DNA from: Casuarina equisetifolia
Lineage: Eukaryota > Streptophyta > Magnoliopsida > Fagales > Casuarinaceae
Direction of reading: 5' to 3'
Length of the DNA stretch: 64,000 bases
Assembly (NCBI GenBank): GCA_028551475.1
Contig: CM052355.1
Coordinates: 24,641,580-24,705,579 of the forward strand
Shown: positions 11,321-23,406 of the stretch, one piece after another
Layout: each line of letters opens with the position of its first letter
Position numbering within the stretch: position 1 is the first letter of the stretch
Position numbers and translations under genes: made by a program
The notes under the pieces: model-generated
Told to the model about the DNA's origin: nothing
Seen by the model: the letters and a program-made list of their open reading frames with translations, nothing else
Databases searched by the model: none

Positions 11321-14029
11321 TATTATTCTCTTTACCATGCATTTTCAAATATTAGTTATTTTGAATGTGTCAACAAGATCTTCACTATGAAGCATGTTCA
11401 ACTAATGTTTCTTTCTTTTTACACAGAGAAAGCCACAAGTCATTCTTTAGCAAGTCAGATTTGTTCTTTGTTTGCATGTTGCGACCTTGCTCCTTTGACA
11501 TACAAAAGCAAGACAGGGAGATTGAAGCTGCCCAGGTACATTTCTTTCTTTTCTTTTTTTCCTTTTAATCACAGCACATCACAATGCTTGTTTTGCTTCA
11601 AATAATGTTGGGCAATCCTTGGATTAGGGTTTTGAGTATAGAATTGCATTAGTCTTACTAAGCAAATCACATCGGTAATAGGCAAAAACTGTTTCACACT
11701 TTTGTCAATCCTACTCACTGCTGCTGGTGGTATTTGTTTTAAGGCCATGAGACGATGTCATCAGTCTGCACGACGGTTTACAAAAGAAAATGATTTTAAG
11801 GAACAATTACTTATGCGTAAAGAACTGCTGTAAAAAGTGTAGATTAGATCTTTCCAGTGAGATACTTTTGGCACTGATCCGCACAAACGGTTACAGTCAT
11901 CTGACTCTTGAAATACTGCTTTTTGAGCAATATGCCTTTTGAAAATTGAGACTCAAAACTTAATAAGCAGAACGTGGGAATAGCAAGAAGAACGTGGCTT
12001 ATGCTTTATTTATATTCCCCATTCTTTTCGAGGATATCACTTTAATATTGAAGTACTGGAAACTAAGGAAGCTGGACTTAAAAATAGGAACTCTTACGTA
12101 ACTAAAATACGAAACAAGTTTTCCTTATGCTTATTTTTTCTCTTTTGTTCTCTAGTGGATGTCAATTGAGGACTATGCAGCCCAACCTTTTATCCAGAAA
12201 AACGAGCTCTTCAATTATGTTGCCAAGATATGCTTAGCAAAGGCAGATAAGGAATATGCTGGTTTTTCTCCAGTATCTACAGCCACAGCTTCTGGAAAAA
12301 CAAGCAATCTGTACTGCAATAATCTGAAACAACTGGCGACTTCAGCCAACAAGCAGTAGCAAGGCTGATATAACACCATATTATACTTAAAGGAGCTATG
12401 ACAATAAGACATCTATCGTATAGAGATCCCCTAGAAGTGATTGTTGAAGTGTTGGTGTGTTGACGTCGGCTTGTTGGCCCATCTGTGTTTTACTCTTTGT
12501 TGTTGTAGAATCGTTTGTGTGTTATTTTTCCTTCCATTTGACGTTTAATATATGAATGCTTTTGTATTGGCATTGCTTTGAGATTTCGTAGAATAAAGAA
12601 AGCCTTTCAGTCGACCTATTTATTGCGTTGTTTTTCCTTCACTGCTTGTTGCTTTAACTGCTATCAGTTACCGCTTTGATTCTTAAGCTTCCGCGCTTAT
12701 TTCTTCGTGGTATCGGAACAGGCGTTTAGGGAATCCTGTTTTGAGCACTGCTCTTAATTTGTTTTCCAACGCTGTCCCGTTTTTCTCCTCGAGTCACAGT
12801 TTTGAAAGCTCAGGATCCACGGCTTCCAGTTCCAATTCAGATGCAAATATCTTTTGCTATCCTTTCCACCTCTCTACTGCGAAAATTACTGGAACCCCCT
12901 TGTTACACATAAGCTATTGGAATACTAAGTACGAGATATGGAGCATTCAGGTGTACAATACTCTGAAGGATCGAGTCAAATTTGGGTATCTTTATGGCTG
13001 TTTCTATTAGGATGTCATTCGGGGATCAAGTAGGAAGTCTGCAGGCCATTTGGGCATATACGAGACGGTTGTAAGTCATTTTTAAGTGATTGTAAATACC
13101 GTTGCTTAGCCTACAGACTTCATCCAATCAGTGCTTCCCCTGAAATGTTTTCATTTGATGCATCTGCTGCCTTCAGCGGTATCTAAAGAGGCGCTAGAAT
13201 TCGACAGCTTCCCTTGCACAAACGACCTAGTCTTGGTGAGAATCCAGCTCGCGAACACGTGTTGGTTACAAAAGCTTTGTGAATTGAAATGGCAACCGTA
13301 AACTTTGACACGTTGCTCTCAAAAATCTTTTGCCGCCGCTGCAAATTCATGTCGCAATGCTTGACTTTTCAAATGCAAGTTTACAGGTTTCGACATATTA
13401 AAGGATTATCGCATGGACAGAGAAGCACCAATTCACGGATTTCCTCTTAGACTTTACTGGCCACCTATCTCCTCTCCCCAAATCCAATGCAGCAGGCGGC
13501 TGATGAACCGTTCTGGCACACCAAAGAGGACAAACAGTTATTTTATAAAAGTTGACTGTTATTTTATAAAAGATAAGATTCAAGAAAGTTTAATTCATAC
13601 TTAGTATGGTCGTATTACCGAGTAAGGCTGCTCAGCCTTAGTAGATAATATAAACACTTTGTTGATTTGTGTAATCTTCTAACTTGACCGAGGTGTTAAT
13701 ATATTGATGTTGTGGGCTTTATTATTTGTTATTGTGTAATCATTGTTCGAGATTTTTCCTCCTTCCCTTTGACGCTTTGTATATGAATGTTATTTTATTG
13801 GCATTCTTTAAGATTTGATAGAATAATGAAAGCCTTAGGACGTCCCATTTTTTGCTTTGTTCTTCCTTCGCTACTTGAAATGCCATCTGTCAAGAACCTA
13901 AGTATGTTTTTTTATGCAATGGGCGTATGTTAAGACTCGGTCTGCCTTTCTTCGTGTCATATTAGTTACGGCAGATAAAAGAAAGCAACCATAAATTGGA
14001 GTCTTATGTTACAGATTATGACTTTAGAA
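11321..14029 (+). repeat. Tandem duplication, second copy (2.71 kb), array unit C
   Basis: Second copy of 8609-11320, at an offset of 2712 before and 2709 after the T run in intron 7. It begins inside intron 6 sequence and so carries no exons 1-6. After 14030 the sequence continues (GAATATTAGGTCATG) into 3' flank that matches the flank of unit E near 27355-27600. This shows that the original flank ran straight on and that the duplication was inserted in tandem. Confidence 0.92.
11427..12359 (+). pseudogene. Duplicated Nudix exons 7 and 8 (unit C), possible alternative 3' exons
   Basis: Exon 7 (11427-11535) and exon 8 (12156-12359, with stop) are copied with intact acceptors, donor and reading frame. 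There are no exons 1-6 and no promoter of its own. Alone it encodes no Nudix box, so it is a gene fragment. Because it lies directly downstream of unit B in the same orientation, exon 6 of B could in principle splice to it instead of to its own exon 7. The resulting protein would differ only at the exon 8 position where B reads WMSIQDY and C reads WMSIEDY. The Glu form is also that of unit D (WMPIEDY), so Gln in B may be the newer change. Confidence 0.7.
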
Positions 14030-15637
14030 TAGAATATTAGGTCATGTCACGCCTCGCTCTCCTCTACCATTTCCTTAGAAGACTATCGATAAATTAAGTG
14101 AATATGCATTTACACAATTTAGATAGGCTTTACATAATTTAGGTTGATTATTACATTGTTAAGGTATATGCTTCTGGAGTAGTTTATATATATATATTTT
14201 TTTTAAAAATAAAAAATAAAAAATAAAAAAACTATCTCCTTTTTCTTAAACTATCATTTGTGGAAGGATTAAATTTTCTAATAAACAAAATCTATCAAGA
14301 TGTCTTGGTCAAGTGGTAGGCCAAGGTGACATGGGACCTTGTTTTTAAGTTTGACAATACTTAAGTATGTGAGCAAATAAATAAAAATAAAATAAAATAA
14401 AATAAAATAAAATAATCTGTAAATGCACAAGACTAAAAGGTGCACTATATTAGTTAAGAAATGCATTGTTGTCGCATCGTACTAACACTAAAGGTAAAAT
14501 AACCAAGTAATTGATTGCAAGGCTATTCCTTGCTGAGAGGTTACTCCTTCCTGGATAAAAAAGAAACCCAAAAGATACATAAGCAAGTAAAAATTCAAAG
14601 TAATAACCAGCAGTCAACGATGGAATGCTATGTTATAAAAGCTTTACATATTTGTAATCATATTTTCCGTTTGGGATTAAATCATTACTGGAAGCCTCAC
14701 CGACTTTCACTTTATGCATCGATTCTTTCTTCTTTTTCAACCGTCAACAATCTACCTCCACGCTATCACGTTATTGAAGAAGACCATTAAGTGCTAAGAC
14801 TAAAGAGCGACTGAAACTTTAACCATTTCGAGACGCCGTGCGTTTAGTTAGTCCTTGGAAATGATAGCCACTTTCAGAGGCATAATTCTTAACATTTTCC
14901 TTCGTCTTCTTCAATGTTCACCTGGACAATATATTTTGATTCTGACGGAACCAACTGAAACAATATTATCCACCGAGGAATGCGCCTTCCTGATTCAGAG
15001 GGTGTAGGGGAATCCCTGGCTTAGTGGGAAAGTGGGTTTAGGGAAATTTCCTGGCTCAATAGTAAGCCAGCGCCTGACTTGCGAGTTCAACAAATTTTAC
15101 AGATTCAGTGGGTTTGGTGGTTTACAAATCTGCGTTCACAATCCGTGTTTACAATCCTTTATTTTATATCATTTTTTTGCAAGATTTAGGATTTTTTGAC
15201 TCTGTCTGTGGTTGGCTGTTTCTGCTGTTTGATTTCTACTGTGTACTCAGCAGGGTTTGAAAGGAATTTCCTGGCTTAATAGATCACGCCAACACAAAAC
15301 GCAGGGACGCACGCACGCAAACACAAGGATTTAGAGAGCCAAAAAAGGTATTTTATGTCCTCTTTCAGGGTAGTTTCTTTTTTCCTGATTTCAGTTCTCT
15401 CTTCGGACTTTTTATTTCTCTCTTAGAATATAAGTTAGGCTCGACCCGATAAAACCCTATATCTTCCTTGAACTCATCCAAATTCCTACTCTTTCACTTA
15501 TAGCAAGTGAGATTATGTATATACGGTTAATTTTACTTTCACCTACTTGCACCTGTTGCACTATAAATTACAACAATAACGCCTGCTTTCTTCTTGCATC
15601 GTTCAGGTGATCGATTCCCTTTCTTGATAAAAAAAAT
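14030..15637 (+). promoter_or_regulatory. 3' flank of the duplication, then upstream region of Nudix unit D
   Basis: 14030-14170 matches the 3' flank of unit E. 14190-14420 is low-complexity DNA with an AAAAT pentanucleotide run at about 14383-14413. From about 14690 the text (CACTTTATGCATCGATTCT) matches the upstream region of unit E at 22228, so this is the promoter side of unit D. The clear TATAAATA plus leader exon seen in B and E is not recognisable here, and the candidate presequence exon is missing. 15280-15460 is a T-rich stretch with no recognised feature. The acceptor before the ATG (GTTCAG at 15601-15606) is conserved. Confidence 0.45.
14383..14415. repeat. AAAAT microsatellite
   Basis: About six tandem AAAAT pentanucleotides are visible directly, preceded at 14200-14232 by A-rich AAAAAAT-like repeats. 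Confidence 0.8.
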
Positions 15638-18600
15638 ATGTCGGTTCCAAAATGTTCCGCCTCAACCAAGCCCGTCTTGCCGGAAAGTATCATTCAACAG
15701 GTCGAGTTATTAAGCTCAGTTGATGATTTATACGATGGAGTTATCGTAAATATGGAGCAGCCTATGGTTTCTGAAGAATTTGCTATTTCGCTCAAAGCTT
15801 CAATATTACAATGGAAGCAGCAGGTAATGTCCATATCTTTTAATCTTATCACTATTTCCTGCTCCGTTAGATATCCTCTTAGTATGGAAGTTGCTGTACT
15901 TGCTATTATGTTATGAAGTTGGAGTGAAACTTGCAGGGGAAGAAGGGTGTTTGGATCAAATTGCCTCTGAAACATGTAAATCTTGTTGAATCCGTAGTTA
16001 AGGTAAATATGTTTCCAACTTGTACCATATACTGGGTTAGCTTCAGAGAGTCTGGTTTTTAGTTTTTATGAATCCGGCTTCACAGTATTATTATTAAAAT
16101 TTTGCAGGAAGGATTTAGGTATCATCATGCTGAGCCAGATTACTTGATGCTTGTGAATTGGATTCATGAAACTAATGATACGATTCCCGCTAATGCTTCG
16201 CACCGAGTGGGTATCGGTGCTTTTGTCATGAACAAGCAGAGAGAGGTATCTCCCACACTTTTCTTACCTATTAAATCACCATTTGAGCATTTGGCCTCAT
16301 ATGAAATTTGTGAATTTCAAGCATTAATTTTCCCTTGTTTGGCTAACAAAAAAACATACATGAAAACCTAGGGGTTTTGAAGAGTTCAAAAACCGTATAT
16401 ATGAAATGATCAGTAAGTCTCTGAATTGAGTCAATAATATGAGGCTTGCGCTTTCAAAGGAGATAAAATAAAAAACAAAAACCAAAAACGTTTACAACTC
16501 TCAGGATGTAGTCGTTAGATGCCACACTAATATCAAGCCTTCAGTCTTATCTAACCAATTCAACATAAGCTTCCCAGCAAGTGTGTATTTGAAGAACATA
16601 TCAGTTTGAAATGTGACTATCATAATGTACGAGTGTCAAACGATCATGGATTCTTGATGCATCATACATTATTTAGCAGAAATGCTGGGCCGAGATAAAT
16701 AATGTTATCAAACCCAGCTTCATCAACTAAATAATGCTTTTCCTTGTCGTTCTTTGTTTTCTGTATACATCTTCTTTCTTATTGGTTCTTATTTGTGACA
16801 CGGAAGTTGAATCTTTCCGGATGGAGATAGGGAGAAGAGGCAAACGTAAAATAGACCTGGGAAGTTAGATATCTAGTTTCCAGTGCCTCGGAAGGCTGAG
16901 CCGGCCATTTAATTTGAATTGTCTACTAATTTTCCAATGCCTTCAAAGGAGTGTCCTCTTAGAATAGTCAGTCGCCCAGAAACGCAGGTGGGCAAATAGT
17001 CTTGCATATCATAAAATTCTAAAAGCTACCAACCCAAAAAAGCTGAAAGGTATTCGAGTCACATAGGACAATTATTAAGCCAAAAGACTTTAAATATGAT
17101 ACTTAACCTCAATACATTTTCATTTAAATATCAACGTCATGAGCCCGTGGCATAACACCTATGCTTAAACTTATTCAAAGTGTCTCGCAAGTATGATTAG
17201 ACGCTCTATTGTAGGAAAGTTACAAAAGAGGTTGAACTTCAATTTTGATGCTCGCAATTTTAGTTTAGCTCGTGCCTTTTATATTTGTTTGACTCTTGTG
17301 CAAGTTAGCCTGCTTCAGAAAATTTGTCTTGAAAATTTCAATAACTCTAATGCTAGAATGTTATTGCTTGATATATCTAACTAACGAAATTGATATCATA
17401 TGAAAGGTGCTCGTTGTTTTGGAGAAGAGTGGCAAATTCAGAAAAACAGGGGTGTGGAAATTCCCTACTGGGGTTGTTAATGAAGTGAGTACATTATGAA
17501 TCTCCTCTATAGAATCCTTCTAAGAATTTTAGAAAAGTATATAGCATTAAATTAAAATTCTGCATTTTACAGGGCGAGGATATTTGTAAAGCTGCAGTTA
17601 GGGAAGTCAAAGAAGAAACAGGAGTAAGTAAAAGTGTTTACATGTAAGTTTACACATGCAATTGCAAATCTAAGACTGATCCTACAAATTTTAATTCAGA
17701 TTGACGCAGAATTTGTTGAAATTTTAGCATTCAGGTATGAAATTTTCCAATATCACCCTTTTCAACATGCATTTGTTGATATTGGTTGTTTTGGATGAGT
17801 CAACAAGATCTTCCCTATAGAAGCATGATTTACTAAAGTTTCTCTCTCTTTACACACAGGGAAAGCCATAACTCATTCTTTGGCAAATCAGATTTGTTCT
17901 TTGTTTGCATGTTGCAACCTTCCTCCTTTGACATACGAAAGCAGGACCGGGAGATTGAAGCAGCACAAGTACCTTCATTTTCTTTTCTTTTGTTTTTCAC
18001 AGTAACATTTCAATGCTTGTTTTGCTTCCAGTAAATTTGTGTGTGACTTGAATTAGGGTCTTAAGTATAAAATTGCATTGATTTCATTAATCAAATAACA
18101 TTAGGCAAATCAAACCGGAAATAGGCATAAAATGTTTCAGACTTTGTCAACCGTGTTCGTTGTTCTCCTCTTTGGATAACTCTTCCAGATTCCACTACCT
18201 GGATGCAGTACCATGAGCCGATAAAATGAGACTGCAGATCGGGTTTGACAAAAGAAAATACAATTTTAAGGAACAACTAATTATGCCAAAAGAGCAAGAT
18301 TGAAGAGTTAATCCCTGTCAAAACTTTTGGCGCCGATCAGCGCAACAGTTTTGCACATCAAACTTTTGAAATGCTGGTCTTTAACCTGCACGAAAGCATC
18401 AAAAGAAAAAGTGCTACTTCTGATTAGCATTTGGTAGTAGCGTACATTAACAAGTCTCTTTTGTCTTGTTTTATTGCCCTTCTTGGAATAGCAAGAAGAA
18501 CGTGATTTAACGTCTATTTATGTCCCCCATTTTTGCAAGTAGTGGAAAATTAGGGGAGCTGGACTCAAAATTGGAATTCCCAAGTCACCGAAATATGAAA

Positions 18601-18853
18601 CGAGGTTTTCTGATGTTCATTTTTTTTTTTTTTTATTTCTGTTCTCCAGTGGATGCCAATTGAGGACTATGCAGCCCAACCTTTTATCCAGAAAAACGAG
18701 CACTTCGATTATGTTGCGAAGTTATGCTTAGCAAAGGTAGATAAGGAGTATGCTGGGTTTTCTCCAATATCTGCAGCTACAGCTTCTGGAAAAATAAGCA
18801 ATTTGTATTGGAACAATCTGAAACAACCAACGACTTTAGACAATAAGCTATAG
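15638..18853 (+). CDS. NUDT: Nudix hydrolase, array unit D (intact, 8 coding exons)
   Basis: Exons lie at 15638-15823, 15937-16002, 16108-16245, 17407-17484, 17573-17623, 17700-17734, 17860-17968 and 18650-18853. All borders are GT-AG and exon lengths equal those of unit B (867 bp, 288 aa). The Nudix box (from exons 4-5 into 6) is GVVNEGEDICKAAVREVKEE followed by TGI, a full match to G-x5-E-x7-REUxEExGU. The substitutions relative to B are spread out (for example NWIHET for YWIPET, and HNSFFGKSDLFF in exon 7) and leave the frame open, so the copy looks functional. The upstream promoter differs from B and E (no clear leader exon), so expression may differ. A cytosolic protein is inferred. Confidence 0.9.
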
Positions 18854-21340
18854 AAAGGTAAGAGACAAAATCATATTATACTTGAAAGGATTGAGACATT
18901 ATGACTTTTATTTTATAGGAAATTGATAAAGTCGATTGTTACACAATACCAAACGCGTTTAAATTTCATTACTATGCAAATGTTTTTTTTTTTTTTTCTG
19001 GAAATACAGAAGAATTGCTATCTATCAAAAATCTAAATTTGTTTCTTATGTACGGGTATCTGTTAAGACTCATTCTCTCTATTTCTTCATGCCATATTAA
19101 TAGTGGTAGACAAGAGGGGGTAACCTTAAAATGGAGTCTATATTACGGATTATGGTTTTAAGATTTTAGTTCATATCACACTTTATAATGCTGTTCAAGA
19201 ATTGTTCCAATTTTTTTTCCTGGAGAAGCTGTGTAATGTTTGTGTTATTGCATTGACATCAAAAACCACATTGATTCTTATTTTGATTATATGAGGTGAA
19301 AATCTTATGCAATTCTTTGTGCATAACGTATGCAATTCTATATCCAGTAGAAGGGAAAATAGTTTTCCGTATGGGTTTTTGAATCTTCCTTCGAGTTTTG
19401 AATCTCTTCCAAGTCGTATCTCACATTCATCACCTGAAAACCAAGATCGCACAGCAGAAATTTTCTTCTGAGGAGTCAGTTTTGGCGACGCTGTGCAGAT
19501 GACAATATCATACTGTGAACAATACATGTAACTAATCCATGTAGATAGAGTTGAGACCAATTTTCGGTTTAGAGTAGATATACTCTCTTTCAAAGAATAA
19601 AAAATATATATTGCAATAATTTCGTAACAAAATTTCAATTGCTGTTCTAAAGGAAAAAATAACTACTTATTTCTTTGTGTATTCATTTATACTTCAATAA
19701 AGTTAAATTTCAAGTGAAAAATAAAAAATTTTAAAAAATAATTTATGAAGAGATGAGTTTTTTCACTTAAAACCTTGAAGTTTTAAGTTAGATACGTCTA
19801 TTTTTTATTAAATTTAAAATTATATCAACACCTAAATTATCCTTTAATGCCCTTACAAATGCAGGTAAGCTTAGAATCTATATTAAAAGATGTATCACAA
19901 GATGATTTAAATTAAACCATTACAGTAAAAGGATATCTTAAATAAATAATGTAAAATTGTTCAATATTTACTAAGGAATCTATTAAGAATTCGTATTCCA
20001 TTGGACTTCATGCCCAACTGTGCCCGCGATCATGCCAGCTAACTTTCGATTTTAAGTTCTTCTTTTGAGATTGAGAAGAGCGTCGGGGGACAAACCGCAG
20101 AGTGACGGTCCGAAGGTAGCGGGCAGGCAAGCAGAACTGGGACAAAGAGGTTTACATCCCGATTGTTGACGATAGAAGGTAGGGCTTTGAATACTCTTGT
20201 AGACTTCACTTTTTTAGTTTATAAATATGTAACCTTGGCCTTGTAATTCTCATCTGGGTTGTCTTTGTTGTTCTTTAAGAGTTCTTTGCAATCGTTTGCT
20301 TTCAAGAAATTGATGAACTTTTTCTTCACTTTCTGTGAGTGACTCCTGAGATTTTAGATCTTTTGCGAAGGTTAGGGTTTCTCTTGCTCTGGGGATTTTG
20401 TTCTTCGAAGCTATTTTTTGACAGAATTCGGTGGGTATCCCACTCTGTCATGTTCAAATTTTTATTTCTTCACTCAAGTATAAAAATCTTTGTGAGAGGT
20501 ATTGCTTTACACTAAAAGTGAAGGAATGTATTAAGTTCTATATGAAAAATATAAAAATATAAAAAGTAATTTATAAAGGATGAATTTTTTTCCTTAATAT
20601 CTTAAAGTTTTAACTTAGATATAAGTCATTTTTCATAACATCCGGGACTAGTAAAGGCTAGATCTGCCTGTCCGATGATGGTGTCCGCCTTCAGTTAGGA
20701 GAGTTTCACAAAGCAAAGGGCACAAACCCACAAAAAAAATTGACCTGACTCGCTGATGAAACGGGCAACTCACACGTGCACGCTCAGCACGAGGAAAAAT
20801 GGGGCACGACCTGATCCGAGGTAGCCTAGCAAGGCCTAGAAAAGGCATGATCCAACAAAGTGTAGCCCAAATAACCTCAAAATATTAGGCCCAACCTAGT
20901 TTAGATTAAACTAGCCTAGTCCAAAAAGAAACTAAGGCAACCCATTAATTGGGTACAGCCCAAAGCCGACCTGATCCAATATAAAAGCGAAAACCAAACA
21001 AAAGTTGCAACACTACCATAAGAGGTGGGGCTTAGAGGTGGCAAGCCCAAACCAAACACTTCAAAAAATAAAAAATAAAAAAAAGTTCTAAAACCCCAAT
21101 TTTTTGAAAATAGGTTTTGAAGCCCAAAATTCTCGGAATAAGTTTATAAACCCACTTTATTTTAAAATGAGTTTTCAAGTCAATTTAAAATATGGGTTTA
21201 CAGCCCATATTTTCAAAATGGGTAAGTTCCCATGAAGATGGAAACAATGTTCATATTATTAGCCTATTTTTTTACAAGGCTCACCTAAAAAGGTGGGCTA
21301 TATTAATTTAGTCTATAGGTTTTGAAATATGGATAAGCTA
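18854..21340. other. Intergenic stretch downstream of Nudix unit D
   Basis: 18860-19180 and 19560-19690 are 3' flank shared with units C and E (for example ATTTCGTAACAAAATTTCAA near 19620 against 27788). 19731-19815 and 20549-20640 are two members of a dispersed AT-rich repeat described in the findings. 20210-20440 has a TATA-like TTTATAAATATG followed by a T-rich leader-like stretch, but no coding sequence follows. 20640-21300 is rich in GCCCAA-type text and resembles repeat-derived DNA. No gene is supported. Confidence 0.5.
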
Positions 21341-21960
21341 ATATAAGTTGTGGTTAGCTAAATAGGGTTGTGATAAGTGAGCCTAATTAGATAGCAAATA
21401 AAGTTAAGGTTAGGTTTTATTTTTAATTCATAGTATATATTGGTACTATACAGTTTAAAATTATATTTAGTTTATTTTTTACAAATGGCATAATCCCTAA
21501 GTTTTTTTTATCTTTTCCCCTTACTTCTTATTTATAGCCTAATCTTTAGTCTAGTATGATTCAGTTTTGGATTCCCAAAACAACTAAGTTTTAAATTTCT
21601 AAATCAACTAGATTTTAAATATTCTCCAAAACTATTCAATCTTATTAATTAAAATAATTTAAAAAATATAACATAATTAATTAGAATTAAATCTCTTATT
21701 TAGCATACCCTAGGCCTGACATTCTTTTCTTGAGCCATGACATTCTCTTATCGAGCTAATACATTTGTATAAGAATAGAGAATAATCATCTAAGTCAGAA
21801 GATCTTTTCACATTTGTAAATCTGGTAATATTTCTACTACTTATTTTCATGTTTTGTTATTTTTTTCAAGAACGATGTTTTAGATTTGACCACATAGATT
21901 CTGTGTTGTTTTTATCTTTTAGAGATTTAAAATTTTCTTACATATGGTATTAGAGCCAAT
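21341..21960 (+). mobile_element. Probable copia-type LTR fragment with primer binding site
   Basis: TGGTATTAGAGCC at 21945-21957 matches the common plant copia primer-binding site. It follows a CA end (TTTTCTTACA) two bases upstream, so the AT-rich DNA before it is probably an LTR. The upstream LTR border was not identified and the start given is a guess. No gag or pol follows: about 130 bases later the sequence is already promoter flank of Nudix unit E. The element is therefore a remnant. Confidence 0.45.
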
Positions 21961-22383
21961 GTAGATTAGGTCTAAAATCCCAAATTTCATGTTTTGTTGG
22001 GTGGATTTTGTGGCTTTTTAGAAGGTTTTGGCTTTTATTCTGATAAAATCAGGATTTCAAAAAGAAAAAAAATTCCCAAATCTTTGTGAACCGCGTGGTA
22101 TGACGAGGAAACCTTCCCGGAAGGAGCCAGCCGAAATCTGACTTTGAGCACCTACGCCCGATTTTTCCCATTCAACATTCCCGTAGCTTTTGACGAAACA
22201 ATTTCAGATGAATGGAAGTCTCCACCTTCACTTTATGCATCGATTCTCCCTTCGTTCTTGACCAACATCCATTTCCCCGTCTTTCGTACTATCTACTTCA
22301 AAGCCCAAAGAAAATTCTGAGAAGAAAACGCTGAAGTTAGAATTGCTTAGCAACTCTTTTGGGTGATGATATTACAGCGGGTC

Positions 22384-22505
22384 TATAAATCCGCGTCTTC
22401 AAGACCAGAGGACCCATTCAAAGCTACCAAATCTAGACTGTACGGAAAGATTCTGGCGGAATTTGAATTCAGACGGGACCATTTGAAGGAATATAAATCC
22501 GCAAG
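22384..22505 (+). promoter_or_regulatory. Core promoter and non-coding first exon of Nudix unit E
   Basis: TATAAAT at 22384-22390 is followed by CCAGAGGACCCATTCAAAG and a leader ending in CCGCAAG before a GT donor at 22506. The layout is the same as in unit B. Farther upstream, 22112-22260 contains the block CTGACTTTGAGCACCTACGC and the CTTTATGCATCGATTCT segment shared with other units. Confidence 0.6.
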
Positions 22506-22568
22506 GTATAGGCTTGATTCAGTTGGTTTGGTGCCTTAAAAATCTGTGTTTACAATCCCTTATATCTA

Positions 22569-22680
22569 ATGCAGAGGTTAAGATCGTCAGCTATCAAGCT
22601 CTTCCCACATCTTTTAGCAAACAAGACGTCTCTGACAGCTTCACTTGCCGTTCCTCCGCGTCCAAAAAGGCCTACTCTTG
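22569..22680 (+). other. Candidate organelle-presequence exon, unit E
   Basis: ATG at 22569 opens 37 codons plus one base, up to CTTG followed by an excellent donor GTATGT at 22681. The translation begins MQRLRSSAIKLFPHLLANKT, basic and Ser/Leu-rich without acidic residues. Spliced to the acceptor ending at 23377, it joins in frame: the split Gly codon is followed by DKLPFLIKN and then the normal Met of the Nudix ORF, adding about 47 residues. This would give a plastid- or mitochondrion-targeted isoform. An alternative reading is that ATGCAG here is itself an acceptor (CTAATGCAG), which would remove the ATG. Confidence 0.4.
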
Positions 22681-23406
22681 GTATGTCATATCATCCTCCT
22701 CCAGGCTGCAGGGCCTTCAATTTGTGTTTAACGCGTTACGGAAGTAGTCGGGTCGGAGGTAGTCACACTCGGCAAATGTTGTTTTCAAGATTTGTGTTAT
22801 TATATTATTAAAAAAATTATAAAAACTTTAAAGAATAGTTTATAAATAATGACTTTTTCAATTTAACATGAATTTTAAGTTAAATATAAATTATTATTTT
22901 TATAATTTCTAACATAATAGTAGAGTACATGTTCTTTTTTAATATTCTCATGGGTTGTCTCTATATATTAATGTGACACTACGTGTAGTTGTGCTTTGAT
23001 TTAGAGTTTATATAATAAGAAGATGTGTTAAGTAAGCAATATGAAATTATCATCACAAATTATTGAAATATTTATTGAAAACCCAAGTTTTGTCTTTAAC
23101 TCATCAACAAAGATTCATGCAAAAGGTGTTTTTTCATGGTTGGGCAAGATAGCATGTTAAATTTTTTACAAGAAATGTAATTTAATAGTTTATTTTATAA
23201 ATAGATGAGTTTTATCACTTAATGCCTCAAGTTTTAAATTAAAAATAAATTTTTTAATAATTTCTAACAATTTCTTAATCCTTTTTTTCTTTTTTAACTT
23301 TCTGTGATCAATTGTTACTGTGATATGATTTCTATGGTGTACTCAGGGGATGGTTGCTTTCTTCTTGAATCGATCAGGTGACAAATTACCTTTCTTGATA
23401 AAGAAT

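Noticed and set aside
19195..19638. Minus-strand open frame of 147 codons
   Set aside because: It lies in the 3' flank of unit D, homologous to the flank of unit E where the frame is not kept; composition is AT-driven and no domain is visible.
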